A stretch of 64,000 bases of DNA from Oscillospiraceae bacterium. GTDB lineage: Bacteria > Bacillota > Clostridia > UMGS1810. The notes under the pieces are model-generated. The model did no database searches. It was not told where the DNA came from and worked only from the letters and a program-made list of their open reading frames with translations. Of this stretch, positions 1 to 9,742 are shown one piece after another. The DNA is taken from NCBI GenBank assembly GCA_015068985.1, contig SVJL01000002.1, positions 1 through 64,000 of the forward strand, given 5' to 3'. A program made the position numbers and the translations under genes. Numbering within the stretch: the first letter of the stretch is position 1; each line of letters opens with the position of its first letter.

Positions 1-205
1 TTATCGGTTTTAAAAATCAAATTTTTTGCCGAAAATCAATGCAAGATCAGTTTCCACTTTCTTTGCATTGATTTAAAAAATTCTGTTCGACGGCTGACAG
101 CCGGAGTTAATTTTTGCTCGGCAAAAAATGCAGATTTTTAAAATGCCGTAGGCAAGAGAAGCACAGATGAGCGAAGAAATGCATATGAATGGCGTGTTAT
201 TTTCT
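1..205. repeat. Partial copy (cut by window edge) of a dispersed cloverleaf-like repeat; second copy at about 27894-28088
   Basis: ttatcggttttaaaaatcaaattttttgccgaaaatcaatgcaa...ttgcattgatttaaaaaattctgttcgacggctgacagcc...tcggcaaaaaatgcagatttttaaaatgcc recurs near-identically at 27894 onward, with the same nested inverted repeats. Confidence 0.8.
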
Positions 206-212
206 GTATCAT

Positions 213-239
213 CATCCAACTTAAGGTGGATGTTTTTTT
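213..239 (+). terminator. Rho-independent terminator
   Basis: catcca-acttaagg-tggatg followed by ttttttt. Confidence 0.6.
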
Positions 240-259
240 ATGCTTATTTGTTTTTAGTC

Positions 260-288
260 TTGCAAAATAAAATATAATATGGTATAAT
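260..288 (+). promoter_or_regulatory. Sigma-70-type promoter: -35 TTGCAA (260-265), 17-nt spacer, -10 TATAAT (283-288)
   Basis: Near-consensus hexamers at 17-nt spacing, immediately upstream of a structured leader. Confidence 0.65.
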
Positions 289-293
289 TTACG

Positions 294-444
294 AGTCACA
301 CAATTGCATATTTACCATCCCACGCGGGAAAATACCTTGGTAAAAGGTGTTTTCTCTCTTTCTCGTTCCGTGTGGGTGAGTAATTGTGTGACAACAACGA
401 GGGAATACACTTTTTCGTGCGTTCCTTCGGGGACGCATTTTTTT
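294..444 (+). ncRNA. Candidate structured leader RNA / attenuator ending in an intrinsic terminator
   Basis: Nested stems gtcacacaatt(295-305)/aattgtgtgac(382-392), cccacgc(319-325)/gtgtggg(370-376), gggaaaatacctt(326-338)/aaggtgttttctc(344-356); terminator tgcgttcc-ttcg-gggacgca + T7 at 418-444. Confidence 0.55.
418..444 (+). terminator. Intrinsic terminator of the leader
   Basis: tgcgttcc ttcg gggacgca ttttttt. Confidence 0.75.
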
Positions 445-464
445 ATTTTGGGGGAAAACACGTT

Positions 465-638
465 ATGACCGATTATAAAGAATCTTATTTAAAATTGATT
501 AATGACCTGTCGAAAGAAATTGATAATCTGACAAAAATAAGAAACAACGCTCTTGACGTGTATATTAAAGATGCAATGAGCAGTAAGAAAGATAATGATA
601 TAGATTATGAATACGTGACAAAACCCCGTTCAGGATGA
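465..638 (+). CDS. Small protein (57 aa) of unknown function
   Basis: ATG preceded by gggggaa RBS; MTDYKESYLKLINDLSKEIDNLTKIRNNALDVYIKDAMSSKKDNDIDYEYVTKPRSG; follows the structured leader. Confidence 0.5.
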   Translation: MTDYKESYLKLINDLSKEIDNLTKIRNNALDVYIKDAMSSKKDNDIDYEYVTKPRSG

Positions 639-655
639 ATTGAACGGGGTTTTTA
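620..655 (+). terminator. Terminator overlapping the stop codon of the 57-aa ORF
   Basis: aaaaccccgttca-ggatgaat-tgaacggggtttttt; the TGA stop lies in the loop. Confidence 0.75.
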
Positions 656-669
656 AAAATTATAAAATA

Positions 670-1146
670 TCAATCATTTTTAACAATATCGCACACTGTG
701 GCTCGTGTGTAGGCAAGAAGGTCTTGAACCTTAACCAGAAGCTGACAGCCTTTAACACCTGCACTGACGGTTATTTTTTCTTTGTCGGTGCAAGACCGGC
801 ATATATAGGTTGGAAACTGTTTTTTCATTCCAATTGGCGAACAGCCGCCCCGAATATAGCCGGTTAAACCAAGAAGGTCTTTAACGTGAACCATCTCAAT
901 TTTTTTGTTGCCACTGACCTTTGCCGCTTTTTTCAGGTCAATTTCTTTATCAACAGGTATGCACATTACCACAGGGCCGCTTTTGTCCCCTTTGGCAACT
1001 AAAGTTTTGAACACCTCGTCAAAGCCGAGGCCGACTTGCTTGGCAATGGTAGTTCCGGAAAGGTCGTTTTCGTCAACAACATACTCAAGTGCACTGTAGG
1101 CTATTTTTGCCTTATCGAGCATACGCATAGCATTTGTCTTTTGCAT
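670..1146 (-). CDS. ybaK: Cys-tRNA(Pro)/aminoacyl-tRNA deacylase, YbaK/EbsC family
   Basis: ORF translation with YbaK-type signature (KTLVAKGDKSGPVVMCIPVDKEIDLKKAAKVSGNKKIEMV..GYIRGGCSPIGMKK). Confidence 0.85.
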   Translation of the reverse strand: MQKTNAMRMLDKAKIAYSALEYVVDENDLSGTTIAKQVGLGFDEVFKTLVAKGDKSGPVVMCIPVDKEIDLKKAAKVSGNKKIEMVHVKDLLGLTGYIRGGCSPIGMKKQFPTYICRSCTDKEKITVSAGVKGCQLLVKVQDLLAYTRATVCDIVKND

Positions 1147-1157
1147 ATTGCCCTCTC

Positions 1158-1982
1158 CTACAGATTTTCGATCACGTCGGAAAGAGAATCGAGCCAGTCA
1201 CCATCGAAAAGCTCAATAAGACCCGAGTCGGCACCTGCTGCCAATTTGGGGTTGATAGGCAAACGGCTTATAGAAGAAATGCCGTGTTCTTCAGCTATTG
1301 CGTCGATGTGGCTTTCGCCAAAAACACTGTGTTTTTTGCCGCAATCGGGGCACTCAAAATATGACATATTTTCAACAATGCCAAGAATCGGCACGTTCAT
1401 AAGCTTAGCCATTTTAACTGCTTTGGCAACAATCATCGACACAAGCTCCTGAGGAGATGTGACAATAACGATGCCGTCAACGGGGATTGACTGGAACACT
1501 GTGAGAGGAACGTCGCCTGTTCCGGGAGGCATATCAATAAACATATAGTCACTATCCCAGATAACGTCGGTCCAGAACTGTTTGACAGTGCCGCCAATAA
1601 CGGGACCACGCCACACAACGGGGTCGGTGTCGTTTTCAAGAAGAAGATTGATGCTCATAACGTCGATGCCGGTTTTGGTGGTAACAGGCAAAAGGCCAAA
1701 TTCGTTTGCTTTGGCTTTTTCTTTAAGGCCAAAAGCTTTGGGAATTGAGGGGCCGGTGATATCGGCATCGAGAATTGAAGTTTTGTAGCCTCTTCTTCTC
1801 ATATTTACTGAAAGCATAGAGGTTACCATCGATTTGCCCACGCCGCCTTTACCGCTGACAATGCCAATGGTTTTGCCTATTCTGCTCATTTCGTGGGGGG
1901 CTTCAATAAGGCTTTGCGGTTTATCCTTAGAACTGCAGTTAGCAGAGCAGGTTTCGCAATTATGTGTACATTCTTCGCTCAT
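1158..1982 (-). CDS. mrp: Mrp/NBP35 family P-loop ATP-binding Fe-S carrier
   Basis: GKGGVGKSMVTSMLSVNMRRRGYKTSILDADITGPSIP; N-terminal Cys-rich segment. Confidence 0.9.
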   Translation of the reverse strand: MSEECTHNCETCSANCSSKDKPQSLIEAPHEMSRIGKTIGIVSGKGGVGKSMVTSMLSVNMRRRGYKTSILDADITGPSIPKAFGLKEKAKANEFGLLPVTTKTGIDVMSINLLLENDTDPVVWRGPVIGGTVKQFWTDVIWDSDYMFIDMPPGTGDVPLTVFQSIPVDGIVIVTSPQELVSMIVAKAVKMAKLMNVPILGIVENMSYFECPDCGKKHSVFGESHIDAIAEEHGISSISRLPINPKLAAGADSGLIELFDGDWLDSLSDVIENL

Positions 1983-2111
1983 AACATTAATTCCTTTCTA
2001 TGTTTAGCTGATGTTTTCATATCAGCCAGATTTATTCTTTTAGCCAAAACAGGCTACTTTGTATATTGTAACACAACAACACAAATATATCAACATTCAA
2101 AAGTAACAAAA

Positions 2112-2140
2112 ATGCAGAGGCAACAAAAAAGCCTCTGCAT
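2112..2140 (-). terminator. Terminator for the sigma/anti-sigma operon
   Basis: atgcagaggc aacaaaaaa gcctctgcat. Confidence 0.5.
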
Positions 2141-2220
2141 TATGATTAAAATCATTAACGGTAATCCATTAATGATTGACAAGATTATTATCCCGCCAAT
2201 CATTTAAAATATACACCTGA

Positions 2221-3333
2221 TTATTCTGCTATGGATGAAATAATCAGGTTTACCTCTGTTTCGGAAAGAGTGGAGGTTACAACTGCAACGTTAATGCCGT
2301 CGCCGCTTGAGTGAGCAGCTCCCGGATAGATTGAGCCAAGAGAGCTCTCTTTTGAAACAGCAATAACAACATCGTCGCCATTATCTGACGAAGCGGTCAT
2401 TGTGAGCACATCCGACACAAGCTCATCGCCATCATAGGTAAATTCTACCCCGGCAGGAATATTAAGTGAATAGCCATTGGGCAAATATGCGTTTTGAGAT
2501 ATGTCTTTGCCTATATATGACCAATAGTCTGAGGTTGACACATATTCTGTTCGCTCTCTATTGTTTGACCAAGCAGCCATGGAAGCACCGCCTCCTCCGC
2601 CAACCGAAGCTGAACCGCCTCCGCCAACCGAAGCTGAACTGCCGCCCGAACTTTTGGGCTGTTCAACAGGTGCAGTTGGTTCAACAATTGCCTTAACCGT
2701 CTGACTGTCGGTTTCGTCTGCATTTGTGAATTCTGGCACATCGGATACCGATGCAGATTCGCTATCTGCCAACATATCTGATGATGGCAAAGCTGTTTTG
2801 CCAAGGCTTTCACTCAAAGTCTGACTATTATCGGATTCCAAACTTTGATGAGAATTGGCAGAAATTTCCGGAATAACAACCTCACCAAGAGTAACATTCT
2901 CTTTTTTAACAGATGTGTTCTCGTCAAGCTTTTCGGAAGTGGTTTTTTTGGTGTTCGGTGCGGATTTTTCAGTTGATTTTCCGGTGCGGGGTGCGTCTTT
3001 TTGAGTTTGTTGTTCGTTTAGAGCTTCGCTATTGCCGGAATTTGAAAAATCTTTTTGCAAAGCAGCGGAAGTATTATTATTGTTGGCTTTATCGCTAACG
3101 GCTATTCCCTTTTCTGACGTTATTGAATAGTCATTTATGCCGGTTCTGAAATAGAGAGTTGAAGCTGTGAGCACAAGCATAGCTGCAACTGCTGTGCCAA
3201 AAACCGGTTTAAAGGAAAAATTAAAACGCTTTTTCTTTTCGGCTTCGCCGTTTAATATTGAATGAAGCAGCACTCTGTTGCCGTGAATTTCGTCTGTCAT
3301 TGAATTGTATGCATCTTTAAAATTCATAATCAT
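2221..3333 (-). CDS. Putative membrane-bound anti-sigma factor-like protein
   Basis: Single TM segment (AVAAMLVLTASTLYFRTG) after a short cytosolic N-terminus, low-complexity Ser/Gly linker, overlaps the end of an ECF sigma gene. Confidence 0.55.
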   Translation of the reverse strand: MIMNFKDAYNSMTDEIHGNRVLLHSILNGEAEKKKRFNFSFKPVFGTAVAAMLVLTASTLYFRTGINDYSITSEKGIAVSDKANNNNTSAALQKDFSNSGNSEALNEQQTQKDAPRTGKSTEKSAPNTKKTTSEKLDENTSVKKENVTLGEVVIPEISANSHQSLESDNSQTLSESLGKTALPSSDMLADSESASVSDVPEFTNADETDSQTVKAIVEPTAPVEQPKSSGGSSASVGGGGSASVGGGGGASMAAWSNNRERTEYVSTSDYWSYIGKDISQNAYLPNGYSLNIPAGVEFTYDGDELVSDVLTMTASSDNGDDVVIAVSKESSLGSIYPGAAHSSGDGINVAVVTSTLSETEVNLIISSIAE

Positions 3334-3808
3334 ACCTCCCTCCGAGCAATTCTTTTAGTTGCTGTCTGCCTCTGAAAAGATGGGATTTTACCGTGGATTC
3401 TTTCATACCAAGAAGAGATGCAATTTCGGCAATTGACATATCTTCACGATAATGAAGATGAATAACAGTTGCGTATTTTTTGGGCAGCTTTCTCACCTGA
3501 TCGAACAAATCGCTTTTTTCCGGAGTTGTGAACACAATTTCTTCTGAGAGGGGAACGGTTTTTTGAAACCAGGAATTTGTGAACACACTCTTACTGCAGT
3601 TAATGGTAACTGTTATGAGCCAAGCCTTTATGTGCTGTTCGGATTCAAAGTCTTTGTCGGACTTTATGTAACGAAGAAAAACCTCCTGACAAACATCGTC
3701 GGCAGTTGATTTGTCTTTTGTACGGGCAAGAGCAAGCCTATAGACCATATCAAAATACTTTTCTGTCATTTCCCGTTTAAAAACGTCTGTACACTCCGTT
3801 TTTGACAT
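3317..3808 (-). CDS. ECF-type RNA polymerase sigma factor
   Basis: MTEKYFDMVYRLALARTKDKSTADDVCQEVFLRYIK and region 4 IAEIASLLGMKESTVKSHLFRGRQQLKELL; start chosen at the ATG with gaggaggg RBS. Confidence 0.88.
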   Translation of the reverse strand: MSKTECTDVFKREMTEKYFDMVYRLALARTKDKSTADDVCQEVFLRYIKSDKDFESEQHIKAWLITVTINCSKSVFTNSWFQKTVPLSEEIVFTTPEKSDLFDQVRKLPKKYATVIHLHYREDMSIAEIASLLGMKESTVKSHLFRGRQQLKELLGGRYDYEF

Positions 3809-3942
3809 CGGCAAATTCCCTCCTCTCATATATAATACAAAGTTAAAGCGTGAAAGGTTGCAAAAATATAAAAATAAATGTATATTTTCGTGGCTGCAGC
3901 TTCGGAAAACATACATTTATTTTCTGATAACCTGAAGTTCGA

Positions 3943-4443
3943 CTATAAAATTTTTGACTTTTCCAGAATTTTAACACAATACATTGCACACACACCGGTG
4001 AATGCACCGGTTATGATTGATGCAAGAATCATAAACAAAAAATAATATGCAACAGCAAGCTGAGATGTTATTGCAATTGCAACTATTATCTGCCCCAAAT
4101 TGTGAGCGAAGGCACTGATGATTCCCAATGCCCACATCTGCGAGCGGTCAAGAAGCTTTTGAAAAGCGCACACCGCCCCATAGCACGCAATGCCGCCTGC
4201 AAGGCTAAAAAAGAACGACATCATATGCCCGAACAATAGCGACGAAAGTGCAATGCGTATGATTAGGGTTGCAAAAGCTCCTCTTTTGCCAATTGTGTAG
4301 ACGGCAACCAGAGTCACAACATTGGCCAGACCAAGCTTAACGCCCGGAATTGCCGAGATTGGAGCTATCATACTTTCTAAAACGTATATTCCAAGTGCAA
4401 CAGCCGAAAAAAGAGCTGTGAGCACAATTTTTCGTGTGTTCAT
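3943..4443 (-). CDS. Gx transporter family / heptaprenyl diphosphate synthase component I-like membrane protein
   Basis: Small multi-TM ORF, ISAIPGVKLGLANVVTLVAVYTIGKRGA. Confidence 0.75.
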   Translation of the reverse strand: MNTRKIVLTALFSAVALGIYVLESMIAPISAIPGVKLGLANVVTLVAVYTIGKRGAFATLIIRIALSSLLFGHMMSFFFSLAGGIACYGAVCAFQKLLDRSQMWALGIISAFAHNLGQIIVAIAITSQLAVAYYFLFMILASIITGAFTGVCAMYCVKILEKSKIL

Positions 4444-4450
4444 ATGTTAA

Positions 4451-4819
4451 TCAGGCTCCTGTTACAATGTCGATGTCGGATTCGTCGTCGGTCAGTTTGA
4501 CAACCACGTTGTTTGGCAGGCAAACAATTGGACGGGCGCCGTTTGTGATTGCACCCTGCTTGATGCAGAGCTTGTCGGGGCAATCGGCCTCTATGATTGA
4601 AACCTGCTCCTTTTCGATAAGAATTACGTTGCCAGCAAGTTCAATTGAGTATGGCTTGGAAACCGTTGAAAGGTCAATTTTGTGCAAAAGCTTACCGTCT
4701 TCATATATGCAGGCAAACTTTTTGCCATCATTCTGAACATTGAGATACAAAATGCCTGCTACCGCGGCTATTGCGGCAACAGAAAAACACGCTGCCAGAA
4801 ATTTGGTTGATTTTTTCAT
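4451..4819 (-). CDS. NusG domain II-containing protein
   Basis: N-terminal TM plus small basic/Cys domain (ADCPDKLCIKQGAITNGARPIVCLPNNVVVKL). Confidence 0.8.
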   Translation of the reverse strand: MKKSTKFLAACFSVAAIAAVAGILYLNVQNDGKKFACIYEDGKLLHKIDLSTVSKPYSIELAGNVILIEKEQVSIIEADCPDKLCIKQGAITNGARPIVCLPNNVVVKLTDDESDIDIVTGA

Positions 4820-5799
4820 TATTCATCAGCTCCCTGTGAAAGATATTCAATATATTTGTCTATAATATCATTTAATTCCGAAAGGCTTTCGGTTTTACAC
4901 ACTTCGTTTCTGATAACGCTGCTTGCTTTCATTCCTTTGGTATACCACGCAATGTGTTTGCGTGACTCACGCACACCGGTGCATTCACCCTTGAGAGAGC
5001 AGGCAAGGTCAATATGTTTTTTCATAACCTCAAGTCGGGTAATGTGGTTTGGATGTGTTCTCACTTCGCCAAACCTGCGATACTCTAAAATTTGCGTAAA
5101 CAAGAAAGGATTGCCCTGAGCTCCCCTGCCAATCATTATTGCATCACAGCCTGTTTCATCCAGCATTGCCTTTGCATCTTCGGCACATATAATGTCGCCA
5201 TTGGCAATAACCGGAATCGACACCGCCTGCTTTGCTTTGGCAATCATTGTTCTGTCTGCCTTTCCGCTATAATACATTGCCGCCGTGCGACCGTGAACCG
5301 CTATTGCTGCAGCACCGTTTTGCTCTATGATTCGGCATAGAAGTGCCACATCTATAAACTCTTTTATGCCGCAACGGATTTTGCAGGTTACCGGCACCGA
5401 CACAGCCTTTGAGACGGCACTAACAATGCGGCCAATAAGGTCAAAATCCTTTAAAAGTGAGCTGCCGTCGCCATTGTTGGCAACCTTTGGTGCAGGACAA
5501 CCCATGTTGATATCGATTATCGGGGCACCAAGCGCCTCAACCTTTTTTGCCGATTCTGCCATTATTGCCGGCTCGCTGCCAAAAATCTGAACAGCGAGGG
5601 GTTGCTCTTCACTGCAGGTTTGCATCAGGCTATAGGTTTTTTTGTCTTCATAATGAAGTGCCTTAGCACTGACCATTTCGGAATATACAAGCCCTGCCCC
5701 CCACTCTTTGCACACAAGCCTGAAAGCAAGGTCGGTGATGCCTGCCATGGGGGCAAGAAATATGTTGTTTTCGAGTGTTACATTACCTATTTTTATCAT
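4819..5799 (-). CDS. dusB: tRNA-dihydrouridine synthase
   Basis: LAPMAGITDLAFR, DINMGCPAPKV, IMIGRGAQGNPFLF. Confidence 0.93.
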   Translation of the reverse strand: MIKIGNVTLENNIFLAPMAGITDLAFRLVCKEWGAGLVYSEMVSAKALHYEDKKTYSLMQTCSEEQPLAVQIFGSEPAIMAESAKKVEALGAPIIDINMGCPAPKVANNGDGSSLLKDFDLIGRIVSAVSKAVSVPVTCKIRCGIKEFIDVALLCRIIEQNGAAAIAVHGRTAAMYYSGKADRTMIAKAKQAVSIPVIANGDIICAEDAKAMLDETGCDAIMIGRGAQGNPFLFTQILEYRRFGEVRTHPNHITRLEVMKKHIDLACSLKGECTGVRESRKHIAWYTKGMKASSVIRNEVCKTESLSELNDIIDKYIEYLSQGADE

Positions 5800-5905
5800 A
5801 AATCAATTCTGTATTCCTTTTTGTGTTAACAATCCAAAAAGCGGATTGACTGGTTTAAGTAAAACCGATACACTACGCTTACTTAAAGGTCAATCCGCCA
5901 TTATG

Positions 5906-6361
5906 CTATTTGGAATGGATAAGAGTGCTGAGTTCTTCCATAAAAGTGTTAACGTCTCTGAACTCACGATAAACTGATGCAAAACGCACGTAGGCTATGT
6001 CGTTTATCTTTTTGAGCTTATCCATAACAAGCTCGCCAATTTCGGTGGAAGTTACTTCGCGGTCGAGAGAGTTGTTGAGAACACTTTCTATTTCCAGAAC
6101 CATATTTTCTATCTGCGCAAAACTTACGGGAGTTTTTTCGCAGGCTCTGAGAAGTCCGTTTAAAAGCTTCTGGCGGTTATACACCTGACGCTTACCGTCT
6201 TTTTTGATTATAACAAGGGGTACAGATTCAATCTGCTCATAGGTTGTGAAACGTTTTTCGCATTTCAGACATTCGCGGCGACGACGAATTGATGAACCGT
6301 CATCGATGGGACGTGAATCTATAACCTTGCTTTCAAGATATTCACAGTATGGACATTTCAT
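5906..6361 (-). CDS. nrdR: Transcriptional repressor NrdR
   Basis: [42 protein letters not shown] zinc ribbon plus ATP-cone. Confidence 0.95.
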   Translation of the reverse strand: MKCPYCEYLESKVIDSRPIDDGSSIRRRRECLKCEKRFTTYEQIESVPLVIIKKDGKRQVYNRQKLLNGLLRACEKTPVSFAQIENMVLEIESVLNNSLDREVTSTEIGELVMDKLKKINDIAYVRFASVYREFRDVNTFMEELSTLIHSK

Positions 6362-6429
6362 TTGCTGCTCCTCCATTCTAAACAAATATGCTGTACATTA
6401 AAAATATACAGCATATCTGAGCGTTTTTA

Positions 6430-7491
6430 TTATCTTCTATTGAGAAAATCGGGAATTTCAAAACCGCCAACGTCAGCATAGCTGTCGCCTGAGATAAGGT
6501 CGGACATATCTGCCTTGGGAGCTTTGGAATCTTCAAATCCTGTTGCAACAACTGTGATAACAATTTCATCACCGAGAGATTCGTCGATTGATGTACCGAA
6601 GATGATGTTAGCATCGGGATCAACGAGCTGGTGAACAAGCTCGGAAGCCTGCTCGATTTCCATAAGACCGAGGTCGCTTGAGCCTGCAACGTTGAGCACA
6701 ACCTTCTTTGCACCGTCGATTGTGGTTTCGAGAAGGGGACTGTAGATTGCATCTTTAACAGCTTCCTCTGCTCTGTTGTCGCCTGATGCACGACCAATAC
6801 CCATATGAGCAACGCCTGTGTTTCTCATAACGGATGAAATGTCGGCAAAGTCGAGGTTGATGTAGCCGGGGCTTGTGATAAGGTCGGAAATGCCTTTAAC
6901 GCCCTGACTGAGGATTTTGTCTGCCATTTTGAAAGCATCTTTCATAGATGTTTTTCTGTCGCATATATCAAGAAGTTTATTATTAGGGATAACAACGAGA
7001 GCGTCTACGCAGTCTTTGAGCACTTCAATACCTTTTTCAGCACGTTCCATTCTCTGCTTTCCTTCAAAAGCAAAAGGTTTGGTAACAACACCAACTGTGA
7101 GAATGCCCATTTCTTTGGCGATTGATGCAACTGTGGGAGCTGCACCTGTGCCTGTGCCGCCGCCCATGCCTGCAGTAACAAACACCATGTTGGCATCTGC
7201 AAGAGACTGCTTGATTTCGTCGCGGCTTTCTTCTGCTGCTTTCTGTCCGATTTCGGGGTTTGCGCCTGCGCCAAGACCCTTGGTGAGCTTTTCACCAATC
7301 TGAATTTTGCCGTCTGCTTTGGATGCATTTTCACCAAAAAGAACCTGTCTGTCTGTGTTAACTGCTATAAATTCAACGCCGGAAAGTCCGTCTTCGATCA
7401 TACGGTCGAGGGCATTGTTACCGCCACCGCCTACGCCGACAACTTTCATGTTGGCTCCTACTATTTCTCTTTCGTTATCAAATTCAATCAC
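6430..7491 (-). CDS. ftsZ: Cell division protein FtsZ
   Basis: [38 protein letters not shown] tubulin signature. Confidence 0.97.
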   Translation of the reverse strand: MIEFDNEREIVGANMKVVGVGGGGNNALDRMIEDGLSGVEFIAVNTDRQVLFGENASKADGKIQIGEKLTKGLGAGANPEIGQKAAEESRDEIKQSLADANMVFVTAGMGGGTGTGAAPTVASIAKEMGILTVGVVTKPFAFEGKQRMERAEKGIEVLKDCVDALVVIPNNKLLDICDRKTSMKDAFKMADKILSQGVKGISDLITSPGYINLDFADISSVMRNTGVAHMGIGRASGDNRAEEAVKDAIYSPLLETTIDGAKKVVLNVAGSSDLGLMEIEQASELVHQLVDPDANIIFGTSIDESLGDEIVITVVATGFEDSKAPKADMSDLISGDSYADVGGFEIPDFLNRR

Positions 7492-7619
7492 GGAATTTTC
7501 CTCCTCTATCCCATATTAATGATTAATTATAACATAACATTTGAAATAATGCTATAGTTTTTTTGATGTTTTTATAAATTTGTACAAAATCAACAATTTT
7601 ATCGGTAGATATTGACATT

Positions 7620-8420
7620 CTACGACATTCTGCTGGTCACATTCTCGGTGTCGGCAAGCTCTATAACACCGCCGTTTTGTGATGCAGGCAATTCGGGAAT
7701 TATTGCTCTCAGGTATGCAATTTTGTATTCAATGTTGTTGCCGTCTTCTTCGCCGTCTTCTCCCATATTAACAAGTGTGTCGCCCTGCAGTATCATACGG
7801 ATATTGGAAAGGTCTGAAAGGTCAATTGTTTTGACGTTGGACACAATTCCGCTCACCTTAAGCTCGCTGAGCATTCTTGTTATGAGCGACGAAAGCTCTG
7901 CAGCATTGCCTGCGTCTATTTTCATAAACTGGCCAACCTCTGAATCGACAATCTTTATTCCCTGAATAACCGGAACCGCAGACTCAATGCCCGATGCAGT
8001 TGCAAGAACTCTGCCGTTTTCGTCAATCTGGGTGTAGGTGGCTTTTTCTTTTATGTAGGCACACTCTACCCTTTCGTCAACCCTGATGGTAACCGACGAC
8101 GGGAAAGAACGGGTAACAACAACCGACGCAATTTTGCCAAACTTTGAAAGTCCGGCTTCAACGTCGCTTGCATTAACAGAAAAAATGTTGTCACCCTTTT
8201 TTACTCCCGATGCAACAATTATTTCTTCGGGGGTAATGTTTATGTTGCCTTCAACCAGAATTTCGTCAACTCCGAAAATCGGAGACATAAAAAACAGCAC
8301 AACCGCCACCAGCACAAGACAAAGTATGCCGGCAATTTTTGCACGCATTGCCGATTTTTTGTAGGGGGTTTTTTGTTTTTTTGGTTTTTCGACATTTGTG
8401 TTGTCAGACATATTAATCAA
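7620..8420 (-). CDS. ftsQ: FtsQ/DivIB-type division protein with POTRA domain
   Basis: TM followed by VDEILVEGNINITPEEIIVASGVKKGDNIF; position in dcw cluster. Confidence 0.85.
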   Translation of the reverse strand: MINMSDNTNVEKPKKQKTPYKKSAMRAKIAGILCLVLVAVVLFFMSPIFGVDEILVEGNINITPEEIIVASGVKKGDNIFSVNASDVEAGLSKFGKIASVVVTRSFPSSVTIRVDERVECAYIKEKATYTQIDENGRVLATASGIESAVPVIQGIKIVDSEVGQFMKIDAGNAAELSSLITRMLSELKVSGIVSNVKTIDLSDLSNIRMILQGDTLVNMGEDGEEDGNNIEYKIAYLRAIIPELPASQNGGVIELADTENVTSRMS

Positions 8421-9666
8421 TCCTCTCTGCTTTGGCTCCTATCTTTGCAAGCTCACTCACAAGGTTTTCATAGCCTCGGTCAATATAGTGAGTATTAGAT
8501 ATATACGTTGTGCCTCCGGCTCCAAGTGCTGCAACGGTAAGTGCCGCACCGCACCGCAAATCGCAGGCATCCACATTGGCACCTTTGAGCTTTGGCACTC
8601 CTCTTATGAGTGCTGTGCGTCCTCTTACGGTTACATTGGCTCCCATATCGTTCAGGCGGGAACAATGACCAAAACGGTTTTCAAATATTTTTTCTCTTAC
8701 CGCTCCAAAGCCATAGGCTGTTGTCATTGCGGCAACAAGCATGGGCTGACAATCGGTAGGAAACAAAGGATAAGGGCCTGTGCACACATAGGGAAGATTG
8801 ACAAGCCCCGAATTTTTGCAGATTGTAAAGCCGTTTTTGGTGCAGTTGATCGACATTCCCATACGTCTCATCACTGCAAGAAACGGCGAAAGAAGCCCCG
8901 GTGATATTCCGCATATTTCAACACTTCCCCCTGCCGATGCAACAGCTGAGGCATAGGTTGAAGCAACAATGCGGTCGGGTATGACAGTTACTTCGGCATC
9001 TTTGGGACTCAAAGTGCCTTTTATGTGAATTTCGCTTGTGCCGTCGCCCTTTATATGAGCTCCGACAGAGCGAAGATATTGAGCAAGATTAACAATTTCC
9101 GGCTCCATTGCCGCATTGGTGATGATGGTTGTGGCGGGAGTAAGTGATGAAGCAATCATCAGATTTTCGGTTGCTCCCACCGATGGAAAATCAAGTTCTA
9201 TGCGACAAGCTCTTAAATGCTTTGCTCTGCAAACAATTCCATCGGGCTGAAAGGTGATGTCGGCTCCAAGAGCCTTAAAGCCTTTCAGATGCAGGTCTAT
9301 TGGACGGGCACCTATGTGACAGCCGCCGCTTCCCGGAATGAATGCATAACCATTTCTGGCAAGAAGAGCACCGGCAAATATTGTGGAGCTTCGGGTTTGC
9401 TTCATTGCAAAATGTGGAATTGTGCGGGAGATAAAGGTTGATGAATCAACTGTGACATCTTTGCCCCGACGCTCCACCTTGCAACCAAGATACTTTAGTA
9501 TTTCAATTATACTTGTAATGTCCGACAAATCCGGACAGTTATGTATGATGCTTTTGCGGCCGTTTATTATTGTTGCGGCAAGAATTGGCAATGCGGCATT
9601 TTTTGCTCCGCAAACCTCTGTTTTGCCACGCAAAGGATAGCCGCCTTCTATTTTGTAGCGATTCAT
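8413..9666 (-). CDS. murA: UDP-N-acetylglucosamine 1-carboxyvinyltransferase
   Basis: GGYPLRGKTEVCGAKNAALPILAATI; PGSGGCHIGARPIDLH active-site Cys. Confidence 0.93.
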   Translation of the reverse strand: MNRYKIEGGYPLRGKTEVCGAKNAALPILAATIINGRKSIIHNCPDLSDITSIIEILKYLGCKVERRGKDVTVDSSTFISRTIPHFAMKQTRSSTIFAGALLARNGYAFIPGSGGCHIGARPIDLHLKGFKALGADITFQPDGIVCRAKHLRACRIELDFPSVGATENLMIASSLTPATTIITNAAMEPEIVNLAQYLRSVGAHIKGDGTSEIHIKGTLSPKDAEVTVIPDRIVASTYASAVASAGGSVEICGISPGLLSPFLAVMRRMGMSINCTKNGFTICKNSGLVNLPYVCTGPYPLFPTDCQPMLVAAMTTAYGFGAVREKIFENRFGHCSRLNDMGANVTVRGRTALIRGVPKLKGANVDACDLRCGAALTVAALGAGGTTYISNTHYIDRGYENLVSELAKIGAKAERID

Positions 9667-9742
9667 ACAAGCACCTCCGCGCTGTTATAAATATGCTATT
9701 ATCATATGCGAAGGAGTGCGTGTTTGTTACGTTTTATCAAAT

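Noticed and set aside
294-444. 6S RNA (ssrS) identity for the structured leader
   Set aside because: Structured part is only about 100 nt, with short stems and a following terminator plus ORF; the size and architecture do not fit 6S RNA as I know it
7005-7337. Alternate-frame ORFs inside ftsZ, smc, rny, murE and others
   Set aside because: Compositional shadow ORFs overlapping well-supported conserved genes
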